Positions 42,556-51,763 of a DNA stretch of 64,000 nt are shown here, one piece after another. Position 1 is the stretch's first letter. The number at the start of each line of letters is the position of its first letter. Position numbers and translations under genes: made by a program. The stretch comes from Alteribacillus persepolensis (GTDB taxonomy: Bacteria > Bacillota > Bacilli > Bacillales > Marinococcaceae): the NCBI RefSeq assembly GCF_900099605.1, contig NZ_FNDK01000015.1:1-64000 (forward strand), in the 5' to 3' direction. The notes below the pieces were generated by a model that worked only from the letters and a program-made list of their open reading frames with translations, ran no database searches and was not told where the DNA came from.

Positions 42556-43755
42556 ATGGAAGAAGTTGTTATTGTTGATGCAGTAAGAACTCCCATTGGC
42601 AGGTACAATGGGGCGTTAAAGAGTGTTCGACCTGATGATTTAGGGGCGGCAGTACTGAAGGCGATACGGGAAAGAAACCCCAACCTCGAGACGACAGACG
42701 TAGAAGAAGTTGTTTTCGGTAATGCCAACGGGGCTGGTGAAGACAACCGCAACGTAGCTCGCATGTCGACACTTCTTGCAGGATTTCCGGTTGAGGTTGC
42801 AGGTACAACGATAAACAGGCTGTGTGGTTCAGGTTTAGATGCTGTAACGTATGCAGCACGAGCCATTGCATTAGGACAAGGCGATGTAATGATTGCAGGC
42901 GGCACAGAAAGCATGACAAGAGCACCATATGTCATGGGGAAGCCGGAAAAGGCTTTTCAACGAGGAAATCAGCAGTTGTATGATACAACCATTGGCTGGA
43001 GGTTCATTCATCCGCAAATGGATGAAATGTATGGAACTGATTCTATGCCAGAAACGGCACAAAACGTAGCGAAGGAATTTAACATTTCGCGTGAGGCACA
43101 AGATGAATTTGCGCTTCAAAGTCAAATGAGAGCAAAAGAAGCGATGGAAAGTGACCGGTTGAAAGATGAAATTGTTCCAGTTACGATTGAAGATCGAAAA
43201 CAAGGTACATATGAAGTGACAGAAGATGAGCATCCTAGACCAAACACTACTCTTGAAAAATTGAATAAGCTGCCGTCTCTTTTTCAAGATGGGAGCGTAA
43301 CAGCCGGGAATGCATCTGGTGTAAATGATGGAGCATCTGCCGTTTTGTTAATGAGCCGTACAAAAGCAGAGGCACTCGGTTTAAAACCATTGGCGAAATA
43401 TGTAACGTCAGCTGCGGCAGGCGTGGAACCGCGTGTTATGGGAATCGGACCAATTAAAGCAACAGAGAAAGCACTAAAACGAGCAGGCATGACGGTAGGT
43501 GATTTGGATTTAGTTGAACTAAATGAAGCATTTGCCTCCCAGTCATTAGCATGTATCCGTGAACTTGACCTTGATCAGAACATTGTTAATGTTAATGGCG
43601 GAGCGATTGCTTATGGCCATCCATTAGGAGCAAGCGGAGCTAGAATATTGACTACATTAGTACATGAGATGAATAAAAGAGACAGTCAAAGAGGTCTGGC
43701 AACTATGTGCATTGGGGTCGGTCAAGGAATATCAATGATTGTTGAGAAAGCATGA
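42556..43755 (+). CDS. paaJ: 3-oxoadipyl-CoA thiolase, PaaJ-like
   Basis: The 399-residue thiolase cleaves 3-oxoadipyl-CoA to succinyl-CoA and acetyl-CoA. The nucleophile is Cys90 (NRLCGSGLDAV); the C-terminal catalytic blocks are NVNGGAIAYGHPLGASGARI and CIGVGQGISM. Early motif VDAVRTPIGRYNGAL is typical. ATG 42556 follows GAGAGGAGCG. Last gene of the paa operon, followed by a strong terminator. Confidence 0.93.
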   Translation: MEEVVIVDAVRTPIGRYNGALKSVRPDDLGAAVLKAIRERNPNLETTDVEEVVFGNANGAGEDNRNVARMSTLLAGFPVEVAGTTINRLCGSGLDAVTYAARAIALGQGDVMIAGGTESMTRAPYVMGKPEKAFQRGNQQLYDTTIGWRFIHPQMDEMYGTDSMPETAQNVAKEFNISREAQDEFALQSQMRAKEAMESDRLKDEIVPVTIEDRKQGTYEVTEDEHPRPNTTLEKLNKLPSLFQDGSVTAGNASGVNDGASAVLLMSRTKAEALGLKPLAKYVTSAAAGVEPRVMGIGPIKATEKALKRAGMTVGDLDLVELNEAFASQSLACIRELDLDQNIVNVNGGAIAYGHPLGASGARILTTLVHEMNKRDSQRGLATMCIGVGQGISMIVEKA

Positions 43756-43781
43756 AACAATAAACGATAAAAATGCTGAAC

Positions 43782-43817
43782 AAATCCTTAAGGTTTGCTG
43801 CCTTAAGGATTTTTTAC
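43782..43817 (+). terminator. Terminator of the paa operon
   Basis: AAATCCTTAAGG (43782-43793) pairs with CCTTAAGGATTT (43801-43812), ending in TTTTT. Confidence 0.92.
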
Positions 43818-43900
43818 TATGAATAATACGATAATGAGGTTTGAGTAGTTGAATTGCCGGTTAATACATAAGAAGAAAAATTGTACAAAGGGGAGATATA

Positions 43901-44440
43901 GTGGAAGAGCAGATTGGTCACGTGAAATTAGAGTGTATACAAGGAGATATTGCGAAGCAGCATGATGTGTCTGTTGTTGTAAATGCTGCTAATGCAGAAC
44001 TTAAAACCGGCGGCGGTGTCGCGGGAGCACTACATCAAGCAGCAGGAGCGGAGCTGGCAGAAGCAGGACGTCCATTTGCTCCTATTCAACCAGGACAGGC
44101 GGTGATTACACAAGCATTTAACCTTCCTAATGACTATGTCATTCACTGCCTTGGTCCAGTTTACGGCAAAGATCAGCCAGAAGCTGTTTTATTGCGCCAA
44201 TGCTATCAACATGCGATTCAATTAGCCGAAGAAAATAACATCTCGAGTATCGCCTTTCCTTCTATATCAACAGGCGCTTTTGGATACCCTATTGAAGAAG
44301 CTGCAGAAATTGCTGTTGATGAAATTGTCCAGCAATCGCAGCATTTGCGCTCGCTCAAGACCATCCGTTTTGTTCTATTCAGCGAGAGCGATCAGGCTGT
44401 TTATGAATCTGCCTGTCAGAGCAGAATGCCGCACAAATAA
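43901..44440 (+). CDS. Macro domain protein (ADP-ribose binding / deacylase)
   Basis: The 179-residue macro domain probably removes ADP-ribose or O-acetyl-ADP-ribose. Signature blocks: VVVNAANAELKTGGGVAGALH (residues about 26-46), YVIHCLGPVYG, and IAFPSISTGAFGYPIEEAAEIA. GTG 43901 follows AAGGGGAG. It stands alone after the paa operon. Confidence 0.93.
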   Translation: MEEQIGHVKLECIQGDIAKQHDVSVVVNAANAELKTGGGVAGALHQAAGAELAEAGRPFAPIQPGQAVITQAFNLPNDYVIHCLGPVYGKDQPEAVLLRQCYQHAIQLAEENNISSIAFPSISTGAFGYPIEEAAEIAVDEIVQQSQHLRSLKTIRFVLFSESDQAVYESACQSRMPHK

Positions 44441-44518
44441 GCAATGATAAAGATTAGGATGCCACAAAGGAGATGTCTCCTTTAATGAATGATTGTATAT
44501 GATAGGGAGGCTTAGACG

Positions 44519-45340
44519 TTGGCGATTAATTGGAACAGCATTCGTATTGCTGTTTTTGATTTGGATGGGACATTGTACGAAGATACTCATCATTTTCAAT
44601 ATTATGCGAAAGAATTGGTGTCGAAACTTCCGCATGAAAAGCAGCCGCTGTTTTGGGAAGACTACTATAACATGCTCGAATCCCGCCATCCTGTGGCAAT
44701 TGGACGTGTCTATGATGTGGAAAGGGACCGGATTTTGGAAGTGGATCCTACAACATATAAAGTCAAAAAAACGTGGAACTGGAACGGAGAGGTTGTCTCA
44801 ACTGGGGAAGACTATCCGGGTTCTGTGGCATTGGATTTTCATTCTATGATTGCAATTGGGGATGGGTGGTGGCTGCCGGCAGCTGCAGCTAAGCATTATG
44901 GGATTGGAAGTACGTTTGATTCCTATCGGAGGACGAAAGAGTATATGCAGACCAAAGAATTTCAGTTTGCCGAAGCTCCTTTTCGGCGTCAAGCTCTTGT
45001 ACGTCTCAGACAACAATGCGAGCTCGTCCTGCTAACCAACTCTGAGGCGGATGATGTGGAACGCTTGCTGGAAACACTGGATTTAAAAGGGGTTTTTCAT
45101 CATATTATACCAAATGCCAAAAAACCAGCACAGACACGGGCTCATTTTGCTTCGATCGTAGAAGAATATGACGTTAGAGCAGAAGAAGTCGTTTCTATTG
45201 GCGATAATTATCTTAATGACATTGTTCCAGCGGAAAATATGGGAATGCAGGCAGTGCTTATCGACCCTCAAGGGAAAACACCTGTCCGGACAACAACAGA
45301 GCGCGTTCGAACTTTGTCTGAGCTTTTTTCTTTGATATAA
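44519..45340 (+). CDS. HAD family hydrolase
   Basis: The 273-residue HAD phosphatase-like protein has motif I AVFDLDGTLYED (residues about 11-22), motif II LLTNSEADD near 170, a Lys-containing NAKKPAQTRAHF for motif III, and IGDNYLNDIVPAENMG for motif IV. Start TTG 44519 follows ATAGGGAGG. Substrate is unknown. A small perfect hairpin (AAAGGAGA-TG-TCTCCTTT, 44466-44483) lies just upstream. Confidence 0.85.
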   Translation: MAINWNSIRIAVFDLDGTLYEDTHHFQYYAKELVSKLPHEKQPLFWEDYYNMLESRHPVAIGRVYDVERDRILEVDPTTYKVKKTWNWNGEVVSTGEDYPGSVALDFHSMIAIGDGWWLPAAAAKHYGIGSTFDSYRRTKEYMQTKEFQFAEAPFRRQALVRLRQQCELVLLTNSEADDVERLLETLDLKGVFHHIIPNAKKPAQTRAHFASIVEEYDVRAEEVVSIGDNYLNDIVPAENMGMQAVLIDPQGKTPVRTTTERVRTLSELFSLI

Positions 45341-45590
45341 GTAAAGAAGAAGGGAAGCCTGATAACGCTTATGCTGCAGATATGGCTTATTCATTCTTTG
45401 GATACACATGCGCCTTCCCGCTTCTTGTCAATGGTGGGGGCTGTCGCCAAAGGAACGGAACCCCTTTAAACAGTCTCATCTGTACTTTGGCCTTTGGTTA
45501 TTTCTATTTATAAAACGGATTATTCTCGGTAAAATAACCATAACACATCATAATAGATTAGCGGGCTTGTATGGAAAGGAAGCGTTTTAC
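45341..45590 (+). other. Leader region of dsdA with inverted repeats
   Basis: The frame of dsdA is open upstream to 45408, but the sequence before 45591 does not look like DsdA. It holds GGTTATTT (45496-45503) and AAATAACC (45532-45539) as an inverted repeat, and GAAGGGAAG with CTTCCCGCTTC around 45349-45425. It may carry a regulatory hairpin. I compared it with the fluoride riboswitch pattern because crcB genes follow, and it does not fit. Confidence 0.3.
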
Positions 45591-46910
45591 ATGCAGAAGC
45601 GGATAGCAGAGAAGGCAGGAGCGGACTGGCAAAAAAAATATCCACTTTTAAATGACATTGCTGCTTACAAAGAAGTGTTTTGGGAAAACTCGAGAAAGCA
45701 ATCCTTTGCTCAAGCAGTAAAAGGTGCTGGATTTTCTATAGATGACATATTCGAAGCAAAAGCGCGTTTTGAACGTTTTGCACCATTTTTTCAAGAAGTT
45801 TTTCCAGAAACAGTAAAAGTAAAAGGATTCATAGAATCGCCTTTACAGGGGATTCCCGCCATGAAACAACGGTTAGAAACGTTTTATGGAAACATTTTGT
45901 ATGGCGAGTTGTTGTTAAAAGGTGACCATGAGCTAGCCGGAGCAGGCTCTATCAAAGCACGAGGCGGCTTTCACGAAGTGATAAAGCTGGCAGAAGAACT
46001 TGCTTTGGATCATAAACGAATCACAAAAAACGATGATTACCGGGTGTTTCATACAGATTCACTCCGTTCCTTTTTTCAGCAATATACATTAGTGGTCGGA
46101 TCAACTGGAAACTTAGGGCTTAGTATTGGAATGATTGGGAAAGCATTAGGTTTTCAAGTAACGGTACATATGTCGGCGGATGCAAAACAATGGAAGAAGG
46201 ATCATTTGTCTCAACTAGGTGTACAGGTAGTGGAACACACAGAAGACTACGGGAAAGCGGTCAAGGAAGGCCGCAAAATGGCACAGAATCATCCTCATTG
46301 TTTTTTTATTGACGATGAACGTTCAGTTGATTTGTTTTTAGGATATGCGGCGGCAGCATTTCATTTGAAAGAACAACTGAATGAACGCGGTATTCAGATT
46401 TCCAAAGAACAGCCGCTTATTGTCTATATACCTTGCGGGGTTGGAGGTGGTCCAGGCGGTGTGGCATTTGGCCTGAAAATGGTGTTTGAAGATAATGTAC
46501 ATTGCTATTTTGCTGAGCCGACACATTCACCATCTATGTTAATAGGTATGATGACAGGTCAGCACGATGCTGTTTCTGTATACGACCTTGGCTTGGATAA
46601 TCAAACAGAAGCGGATGGACTTGCGGTGGCGGCCCCGTCTGCTTTTGTCGGGCGTTTGCTTGATCCATTTCTAAGCGGCATTTATACGGTAGATGATGAT
46701 ACGTTATTACAACAGCTGCGCTTCTTAGTGGAGAGTGAGCACATATTTCTTGAACCTTCTGCCGCGGCTGGATTATCAGGGCCGTTTTGTCTCATGCAGC
46801 AAGGTTTTCGATGGACTCGTGCTGTGCACGTTGTATGGGCAACTGGCGGAAGCCTGGTGCCGTCTGCTGAGAGAGGGCAGTATGATGAACGTGCGAAGAA
46901 GCGGGGGTGA
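45591..46910 (+). CDS. dsdA: D-serine dehydratase
   Basis: The 439-residue PLP enzyme converts D-serine to pyruvate and ammonia. The PLP lysine lies in LAGAGSIKARGGFHEV (about residue 124), and the phosphate-binding glycine loop in CGVGGGPGGVAFGL near 285. GSTGNLGLSIGM near 170 also matches. ATG 45591 follows GAAAGGAAG; the upstream extension is not homologous. It is six bp from the first crcB gene, so the three probably share a transcript. Confidence 0.92.
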   Translation: MQKRIAEKAGADWQKKYPLLNDIAAYKEVFWENSRKQSFAQAVKGAGFSIDDIFEAKARFERFAPFFQEVFPETVKVKGFIESPLQGIPAMKQRLETFYGNILYGELLLKGDHELAGAGSIKARGGFHEVIKLAEELALDHKRITKNDDYRVFHTDSLRSFFQQYTLVVGSTGNLGLSIGMIGKALGFQVTVHMSADAKQWKKDHLSQLGVQVVEHTEDYGKAVKEGRKMAQNHPHCFFIDDERSVDLFLGYAAAAFHLKEQLNERGIQISKEQPLIVYIPCGVGGGPGGVAFGLKMVFEDNVHCYFAEPTHSPSMLIGMMTGQHDAVSVYDLGLDNQTEADGLAVAAPSAFVGRLLDPFLSGIYTVDDDTLLQQLRFLVESEHIFLEPSAAAGLSGPFCLMQQGFRWTRAVHVVWATGGSLVPSAERGQYDERAKKRG

Positions 46911-46916
46911 CAACGT

Positions 46917-47321
46917 TTGAAAAATGTCATCGCTGTTGGTGCAGGGGCTGCTGTTGGAACGTATTTACGCTATCTGCTAAATATACAAACGTTAGCGGTA
47001 GAATATCCAATTGGCACTTTGTTAGAAAATACGACGGGAAGTCTTTTATTGGGAATGTTATCTGGATATTTTGCAGCTGTTGTGCCAAAACCTTGGGTGA
47101 AAGCAGGGCTTGGCACGGGACTTTGCGGCGGATTCACCACATTTTCGACTTTTGCTTCGGACACGGTATGGCTGTATCTGGACCACAACATCATACAGTC
47201 TTTCCTTTATGTTTTTGTGACACTAGGAGGAGGGGTTACGTTGGCATTGCTCGGTTTTATTCTTGGACAAAGCATTGGGCAGAAAAAACAGGGAAAAGAG
47301 AAAGCAGGAGGGGCTTTGTGA
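46917..47321 (+). CDS. crcB: Fluoride channel subunit CrcB (Fluc), first copy
   Basis: The 134-residue four-TM membrane protein belongs to the Fluc fluoride exporter family. Marks: GAAVGTYLRYLL, ENTTGSLLLG with the conserved Asn, and LCGGFTTFSTFASD with the Phe box. Start TTG 46917 follows GGGGGTGAC. It overlaps the second crcB by four bases (GTGA); paired Bacillus Fluc subunits form heterodimers with opposite membrane orientation. Confidence 0.92.
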   Translation: MKNVIAVGAGAAVGTYLRYLLNIQTLAVEYPIGTLLENTTGSLLLGMLSGYFAAVVPKPWVKAGLGTGLCGGFTTFSTFASDTVWLYLDHNIIQSFLYVFVTLGGGVTLALLGFILGQSIGQKKQGKEKAGGAL

Positions 47322-47698
47322 CAAGTTTCTTCTTCGTTGCCGGCGGTGCAGCTGGCGCTGTCTGCCGGTATTTTGCAGGAAAGTGGATATCCTCCTTGCC
47401 AGTAAAAACCTCTTTTCCAATTGGTATGCTTGCTGTAAATGTTATTGGTTCGTTCGGTCTTGGGCTGTTTTTAGGGAGCGTATACGGCGGTATTCCGTTA
47501 GGGGCATATGAGGACCAACTGTATTTATTTGTAGCCATTGGCTTTTTTGGAGCCTTTACGACGTTTTCTACGTTCAGCATGGAAACCATTCAATTACTCG
47601 AGAAAAAGCAATACGTGCCGCTGTTTGTTTATGTTTTCTTGTCTGTTGCAGGAAGCCTGTCAGCTTTTTTGTTAGGTCTTGTCCCATTTATATCATGA
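47318..47698 (+). CDS. crcB: Fluoride channel subunit CrcB (Fluc), second copy
   Basis: The 126-residue protein has MTSFFFVAGGAAGAVCRYFA, LAVNVIGSFGLGLFL and GFFGAFTTFSTFSMET. GTG 47318 behind AGGAGGGG gives the normal Fluc length. The frame is open further upstream to 46907 only because it runs antiparallel in frame with the first crcB. It would pair with the preceding subunit. Confidence 0.92.
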   Translation: MTSFFFVAGGAAGAVCRYFAGKWISSLPVKTSFPIGMLAVNVIGSFGLGLFLGSVYGGIPLGAYEDQLYLFVAIGFFGAFTTFSTFSMETIQLLEKKQYVPLFVYVFLSVAGSLSAFLLGLVPFIS

Positions 47699-47705
47699 TT
47701 TATGT

Positions 47706-47737
47706 AGAGAGCATGCGATGCGGCATGCTCTCTCTTT
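47706..47737 (+). terminator. Hairpin after the crcB pair
   Basis: AGAGAGCATGC (47706-47716) pairs with GCATGCTCTCT (47723-47733), followed by only a short T-rich tail (CTTTG). Confidence 0.6.
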
Positions 47738-47779
47738 GTACATGAAGCGTGTATTTGTTGCATGGTTACGCTCCTGTAT

Positions 47780-48637
47780 TCACGGCGCATGTGTTGGAGA
47801 GCCTGTTGTTTCATGGGCATGCAAAGGAGGTGTGTTATGCACATAGGGCGGAGCTGGCTGTAGTGAAGGAATCTGCCCCATTGGAGCTGGGTTTGCATCG
47901 TATGAAAAAGTCCCCATATGATCCATACTCTCCCCGCTTGCCCAACGGCCGTTTTGACTCTCTGTTCCCTCTGAGAAGTTCATAAATGAATATGCCACTT
48001 CTTGTTTTTCTTGTTCTTTTGGAAAAGTCGATGGAACAACCGCGCTTTGGTGCTGCTCTAATTCCTCGATCGCTGCCATCCACTGGTTTTGATGCATGGT
48101 GTCTCGAGCAATGAGAAAGGACAGCATATCTCTCACCCCATGATCGGTCGTCGATTCATATAGCCGGCTTACTTGCAAGCGGCCTTGTGATTCTGCATTT
48201 AAGTTGGCTCGAAAATCAGCAAGTAAGTTGCCGCTGGCAATGGTGTAGCGGGCATTCCATGGATACCCGGAACTATCGTTTGGCTGTGCGCCCAAGCCCG
48301 AAACGATAACGTGCTGTGGGTTCATGCCGCCCATAACAGCTCCAACAAGAGGATCTTTGGCAGCTTGCTCTTGTGTTTCCACTGGAGCTTGGTCTACAAG
48401 CTGTGCAATCATTGTTGCCAGCATTTCAACATGAGCTATTTCTTCGGTGCCAATATCTAATAACATATCGCGGTACTTTTCATTGCCTCTGCAATTCCAC
48501 CCTTGAAAAAGATATTGCATGGCAACTGTAATCTCCCCGAATTGCCCCCCTAATACTTCTTGTAATTTTTTAGCATAGACAGGGTCTGGCTTGTCTGGTT
48601 TCGCATTATACTGTAAATCTTTTCGATGATAAAACAT
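47780..48637 (-). CDS. Manganese catalase (YdbD-like)
   Basis: The 285-residue ferritin-like di-manganese catalase destroys hydrogen peroxide. Ligand-bearing segments are VLGGQFGEITVAMQYLFQGW, DIGTEEIAHVEMLATMI and LNAESQGRLQVSRLYE; RDTMHQNQWMAAIEEL follows. The C-terminal 60 residues are Pro/His-rich and variable. ATG 48637 follows AAAAGGGGAG. Such catalases in Bacillus are often spore- or stress-associated. Confidence 0.93.
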   Translation of the reverse strand: MFYHRKDLQYNAKPDKPDPVYAKKLQEVLGGQFGEITVAMQYLFQGWNCRGNEKYRDMLLDIGTEEIAHVEMLATMIAQLVDQAPVETQEQAAKDPLVGAVMGGMNPQHVIVSGLGAQPNDSSGYPWNARYTIASGNLLADFRANLNAESQGRLQVSRLYESTTDHGVRDMLSFLIARDTMHQNQWMAAIEELEQHQSAVVPSTFPKEQEKQEVAYSFMNFSEGTESQNGRWASGESMDHMGTFSYDANPAPMGQIPSLQPAPPYVHNTPPLHAHETTGSPTHAP

Positions 48638-48652
48638 TGTGTTTCTCCCCTT

Positions 48653-49018
48653 TTAAGAATAAGCTTTTGTGTTTTTATCTAAAATCGCACGTGCGACATA
48701 TTTGTGGAAAAACCATTCCCCAGCACCAATTAGTAACGCCGAGAAAAATGCTAAGAAAAAGGGAACTGCTTCATTTAACAGAAGCGGCCCAATCAGCCAA
48801 ATGACGAGTGTACATAAGCCAACATCTGCAAGTGTCGATACCCAGTTGTTGGTGGCTTTTAAAATAAACATATCACCAATGAGGTAAGAGGCGAGGACAA
48901 CGACCACAGACAGCCCTATCGTATTCCAGCCCGGGTATCCATTGATGAGAGATAAAAGAACAAGAAGCACAAATAGCACGAGTGCTGTTTTAATGAGAAG
49001 CGCTGTTATGTGACTCAT
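48653..49018 (-). CDS. DUF2512 family membrane protein
   Basis: The 121-residue protein has four predicted membrane segments and matches the YndM/DUF2512 type (LIGDMFILKATNNWVSTLADV, then GAGEWFFHKYV). ATG 49018 follows AAAGGAGCAAG; the frame extends upstream to 49129 without support. It is 15 bp before the Mn catalase on the same strand, so both are probably co-transcribed. Function unknown. Confidence 0.85.
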   Translation of the reverse strand: MSHITALLIKTALVLFVLLVLLSLINGYPGWNTIGLSVVVVLASYLIGDMFILKATNNWVSTLADVGLCTLVIWLIGPLLLNEAVPFFLAFFSALLIGAGEWFFHKYVARAILDKNTKAYS

Positions 49019-49187
49019 TGTACTTGCTCCTTTCTTTAGACACTTATTAGGGTTTGTTGTTTTATGATTTATATCCAAAAAAGATGGCATGAGGGACAAA
49101 ACAATGAGGGAGCTGTTAAGAAAAAACATACGTATAAAATGTTTCTTCTACAGCAAACTATTGGCAGAAGCAAGGGAGGTCTAATGA

Positions 49188-50678
49188 ATGAAAAGAACCA
49201 ACCGATTAAAGCGATCTCCTATAGAAACGGCTGCATTAAAGAATGCACGTAAAGAAAACCATCAGTCATTATTTCAAAAAACAATGAAAAAGCTTGATCA
49301 TTGTGCGGATGTGAAACAATATTCGATAAAAAAACGAGATCTTACGCTTTTGTATTTTCCTCATTTAATTGATGAACAAGCATTAGAGCGTGAAGTGCTC
49401 TCACCGTTAAAATTTACTGCGGAAAATGATGCAGCATCCTTTTTACGTAATACGCAATTTGAGGCAATTGATAACAGCGAAACCCTTGTAGACGAGTTAA
49501 TGGAAGGCTGCGTTATTTTATTTTACCGGCGTCATCAAGCGTGGGCTGTCAATTTATATGGTCCAGAAGTACGTTCCATCCGGCCCTCTGAGACGGAAAC
49601 AACGATTCTGGGCAACCATGATGCGTTTATTGAATCATTATATGTTAACCTTTCGCTCATTCGGCGAAGGCTGAAATCACCAAAGTTAAAGGTGTTAATG
49701 TTTACGATTGGAGATGTTTCTAGAAGTGACGTAGCTATTTTGTATATAGAGGGGTTAGTGGATGAAGAGCTGCTTGAAAGACTGACGGAGAGAATTACAG
49801 AGATAGATATTGATATTGTAACGGATGCACCGATGTTTGTGCAGTTGATTGATGATCATCCTTATTCTTTTTTTCCGCAATATCTGTCTACAGAACGTCC
49901 TGATATTGTTATATCGCACTTGAGCCAGGGCAAAATGGCAGGGTTTATTGATAACAGTCCGGTTTCATTTATCGCGCCGGCTAACTTTTTTGATTTTTTT
50001 CACTCACCGGATGATTTAAGTCAGCGCTGGCTGATTGGTTCTGCTACGCGTTTAATGAGATTTTTAGCGTTTTTAATTACGCTGACATTTACTGCTTTTT
50101 ATGTAGCTGTTACCACATTTCACTATGAAATGATTCCCGAAAGTTTATTAATATCATTAGCAGAATCGAGAAACCGTGTACCGTTCACCCCATTAATTGA
50201 GGCGTTGTTAATGGAGGGAACGCTGGAATTATTACGGGAGGCTGGGGCGAGGCTTCCGACAAAGATTGGGCAGACTATTGGTATTGTCGGTGGTATTGTT
50301 ATTGGCCAGGCAGCCGTGCAGGCAGGGCTTGTTAGTAATACGTTAATTATTGCTGTGGCGATTTCAGCCATTGCTTCCTTTGTCATGCCCAGTTACTTGC
50401 TGAGCGCTGCGTTACGGATTGCCCGGTTTGGCTTAATTTTTCTTGCCGGTATCCTCGGTAATTTTGGCCTGATTATTGGGGTGACACTTTTGTTAATACA
50501 TTTAAGCACGTTGAGCAACCTTTCTACGCCATACTTTAATCCGCTTGTGCCGCTGCATCCAAAAGATTTAGCCAATGCTGTGCTGCGCTTGCCGTTTTGG
50601 CGGTTCCAGGAACGTTCCAACCAGGCATTGCGGACGAACAAGCGAAACAACAAAACGTCAGGAAGAAGGTACATATGA
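49188..50678 (+). CDS. Spore germination receptor A subunit (GerA family)
   Basis: The 496-residue protein has a hydrophilic N-terminal domain (about 1-270) and five or so membrane segments in the C-terminal half (about 285-445), as in GerAA/GerKA. Characteristic blocks are VSRSDVAILYIEGLVDEELL, RPDIVISHLSQGKMAGFIDN and FTPLIEALLMEGTLELLREA. ATG 49188 follows AAGGGAGG. It is the first gene of a three-gene receptor operon that senses small germinants; overlap with the B gene is four bases. The specific germinant cannot be read off. Confidence 0.93.
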   Translation: MKRTNRLKRSPIETAALKNARKENHQSLFQKTMKKLDHCADVKQYSIKKRDLTLLYFPHLIDEQALEREVLSPLKFTAENDAASFLRNTQFEAIDNSETLVDELMEGCVILFYRRHQAWAVNLYGPEVRSIRPSETETTILGNHDAFIESLYVNLSLIRRRLKSPKLKVLMFTIGDVSRSDVAILYIEGLVDEELLERLTERITEIDIDIVTDAPMFVQLIDDHPYSFFPQYLSTERPDIVISHLSQGKMAGFIDNSPVSFIAPANFFDFFHSPDDLSQRWLIGSATRLMRFLAFLITLTFTAFYVAVTTFHYEMIPESLLISLAESRNRVPFTPLIEALLMEGTLELLREAGARLPTKIGQTIGIVGGIVIGQAAVQAGLVSNTLIIAVAISAIASFVMPSYLLSAALRIARFGLIFLAGILGNFGLIIGVTLLLIHLSTLSNLSTPYFNPLVPLHPKDLANAVLRLPFWRFQERSNQALRTNKRNNKTSGRRYI

Positions 50679-51763
50679 ACAGTTTTGAGACGGAAAAACT
50701 TCATCCTATTCATTTAATTTTCCTTACGTATATGCTGCAGTCTTCTGTTCTTTTATTCAGTCTGCCCCGTCAAGTGGCAGAAGTATTTGGAACAAACGGA
50801 TGGGTGATGCTGCTGTTGTTCAGCGGGTTGGTGATGGTCAATATTTATCTTTTTCAGCTGGTTTATGAAAAAGGAAACGAAAAGCCGATATTTGACCTTT
50901 TAAATGATGCGCTGCCTGGGTGGTTAAGGTATCCGCTGTATCTAGTCATTGCTTGTGTGTGGGCGTTTGTCGCGATAGTAATTGCAAAACAATATGTTTT
51001 TATTATACAAATTATTTCTTTTCCAACGACCCCGCACTACTATTTATTGATGATGTTTTTAAGTATGCCGGTTTTTTTGCTGATGTATCCTGTCTATAAA
51101 ATAGTCAGGGTATCGTCTGTATTTTTTATGTTAGCAGCGATTACGATTATGCTGACCGCATTTGTGTGGCATGAGTTTTCCTTTGACCGCTTAACGATGT
51201 TTCTTTTTAAAGAAGCGGAAAAACCATTTGATATTGGCGGGATGTTTGATATTTACAGCAGCTTTTTAGGCTATGAGGCGTGTTTGCTGTTAATTCCCTA
51301 TATTACAAAGCATTCACGTTTGTTTCGTTCGTTTTATATTGGTAATGGCTTTACTACGTTGATTTTTGTGTATACGACTGTGTTATGTATGGGATTTTAT
51401 AGTTTTGAACAGTTAAAACATGTCATCTACCCAACCCTGCATTTTTTCAGCTACATAGAGTTCCCATTTTTAATTCGAGTGGAAAATCTTGTGTATAGTT
51501 TGTTCTTAGTCAAAGCACTTGTTACCGTAACGTTTTTCTATTGGATGAGCAGTGAGGTAATACAGCACATGTTTAGAGTGAGTAATGTGTTTTATATTCA
51601 TATGGGAATCATTTTGTTATCAGTTATTAGCATGTCTCCTTTCAGCACTAGACAAGAAATGGAACAAGCTATTTCTTGGGCTGGCAGAGCAGAAATGGCA
51701 GTTGCTTTTCTTCTGCCGTTGTTTATTTTGTTTCTCCTTGGGAGAAAGAAGGTGAAGACGTGA
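50675..51763 (+). CDS. Spore germination receptor B subunit (GerB family)
   Basis: This 362-residue integral membrane protein of the APC-like GerAB family has about ten membrane segments and probably holds the germinant-binding site. HPIHLIFLTYMLQSSVLLFSLP begins the protein. ATG 50675 overlaps the stop of the A gene (ATGA); the frame opens earlier within the A gene without a ribosome site. It overlaps the C gene by GTGA. Confidence 0.9.
   Translation: MNSFETEKLHPIHLIFLTYMLQSSVLLFSLPRQVAEVFGTNGWVMLLLFSGLVMVNIYLFQLVYEKGNEKPIFDLLNDALPGWLRYPLYLVIACVWAFVAIVIAKQYVFIIQIISFPTTPHYYLLMMFLSMPVFLLMYPVYKIVRVSSVFFMLAAITIMLTAFVWHEFSFDRLTMFLFKEAEKPFDIGGMFDIYSSFLGYEACLLLIPYITKHSRLFRSFYIGNGFTTLIFVYTTVLCMGFYSFEQLKHVIYPTLHFFSYIEFPFLIRVENLVYSLFLVKALVTVTFFYWMSSEVIQHMFRVSNVFYIHMGIILLSVISMSPFSTRQEMEQAISWAGRAEMAVAFLLPLFILFLLGRKKVKT

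Noticed and set aside
45341-45590. Fluoride riboswitch upstream of dsdA-crcB
   Set aside because: The sequence CAATGGTGGGGGCTGTCGCC looked similar at first, but the conserved fluoride aptamer blocks, including the GATGATGCCTAC-like end, are not found.
46907-47698. A single 263-residue membrane protein
   Set aside because: The first half is the wrong frame of the upstream crcB gene; the second crcB has its own GTG start with a ribosome binding site at 47318.
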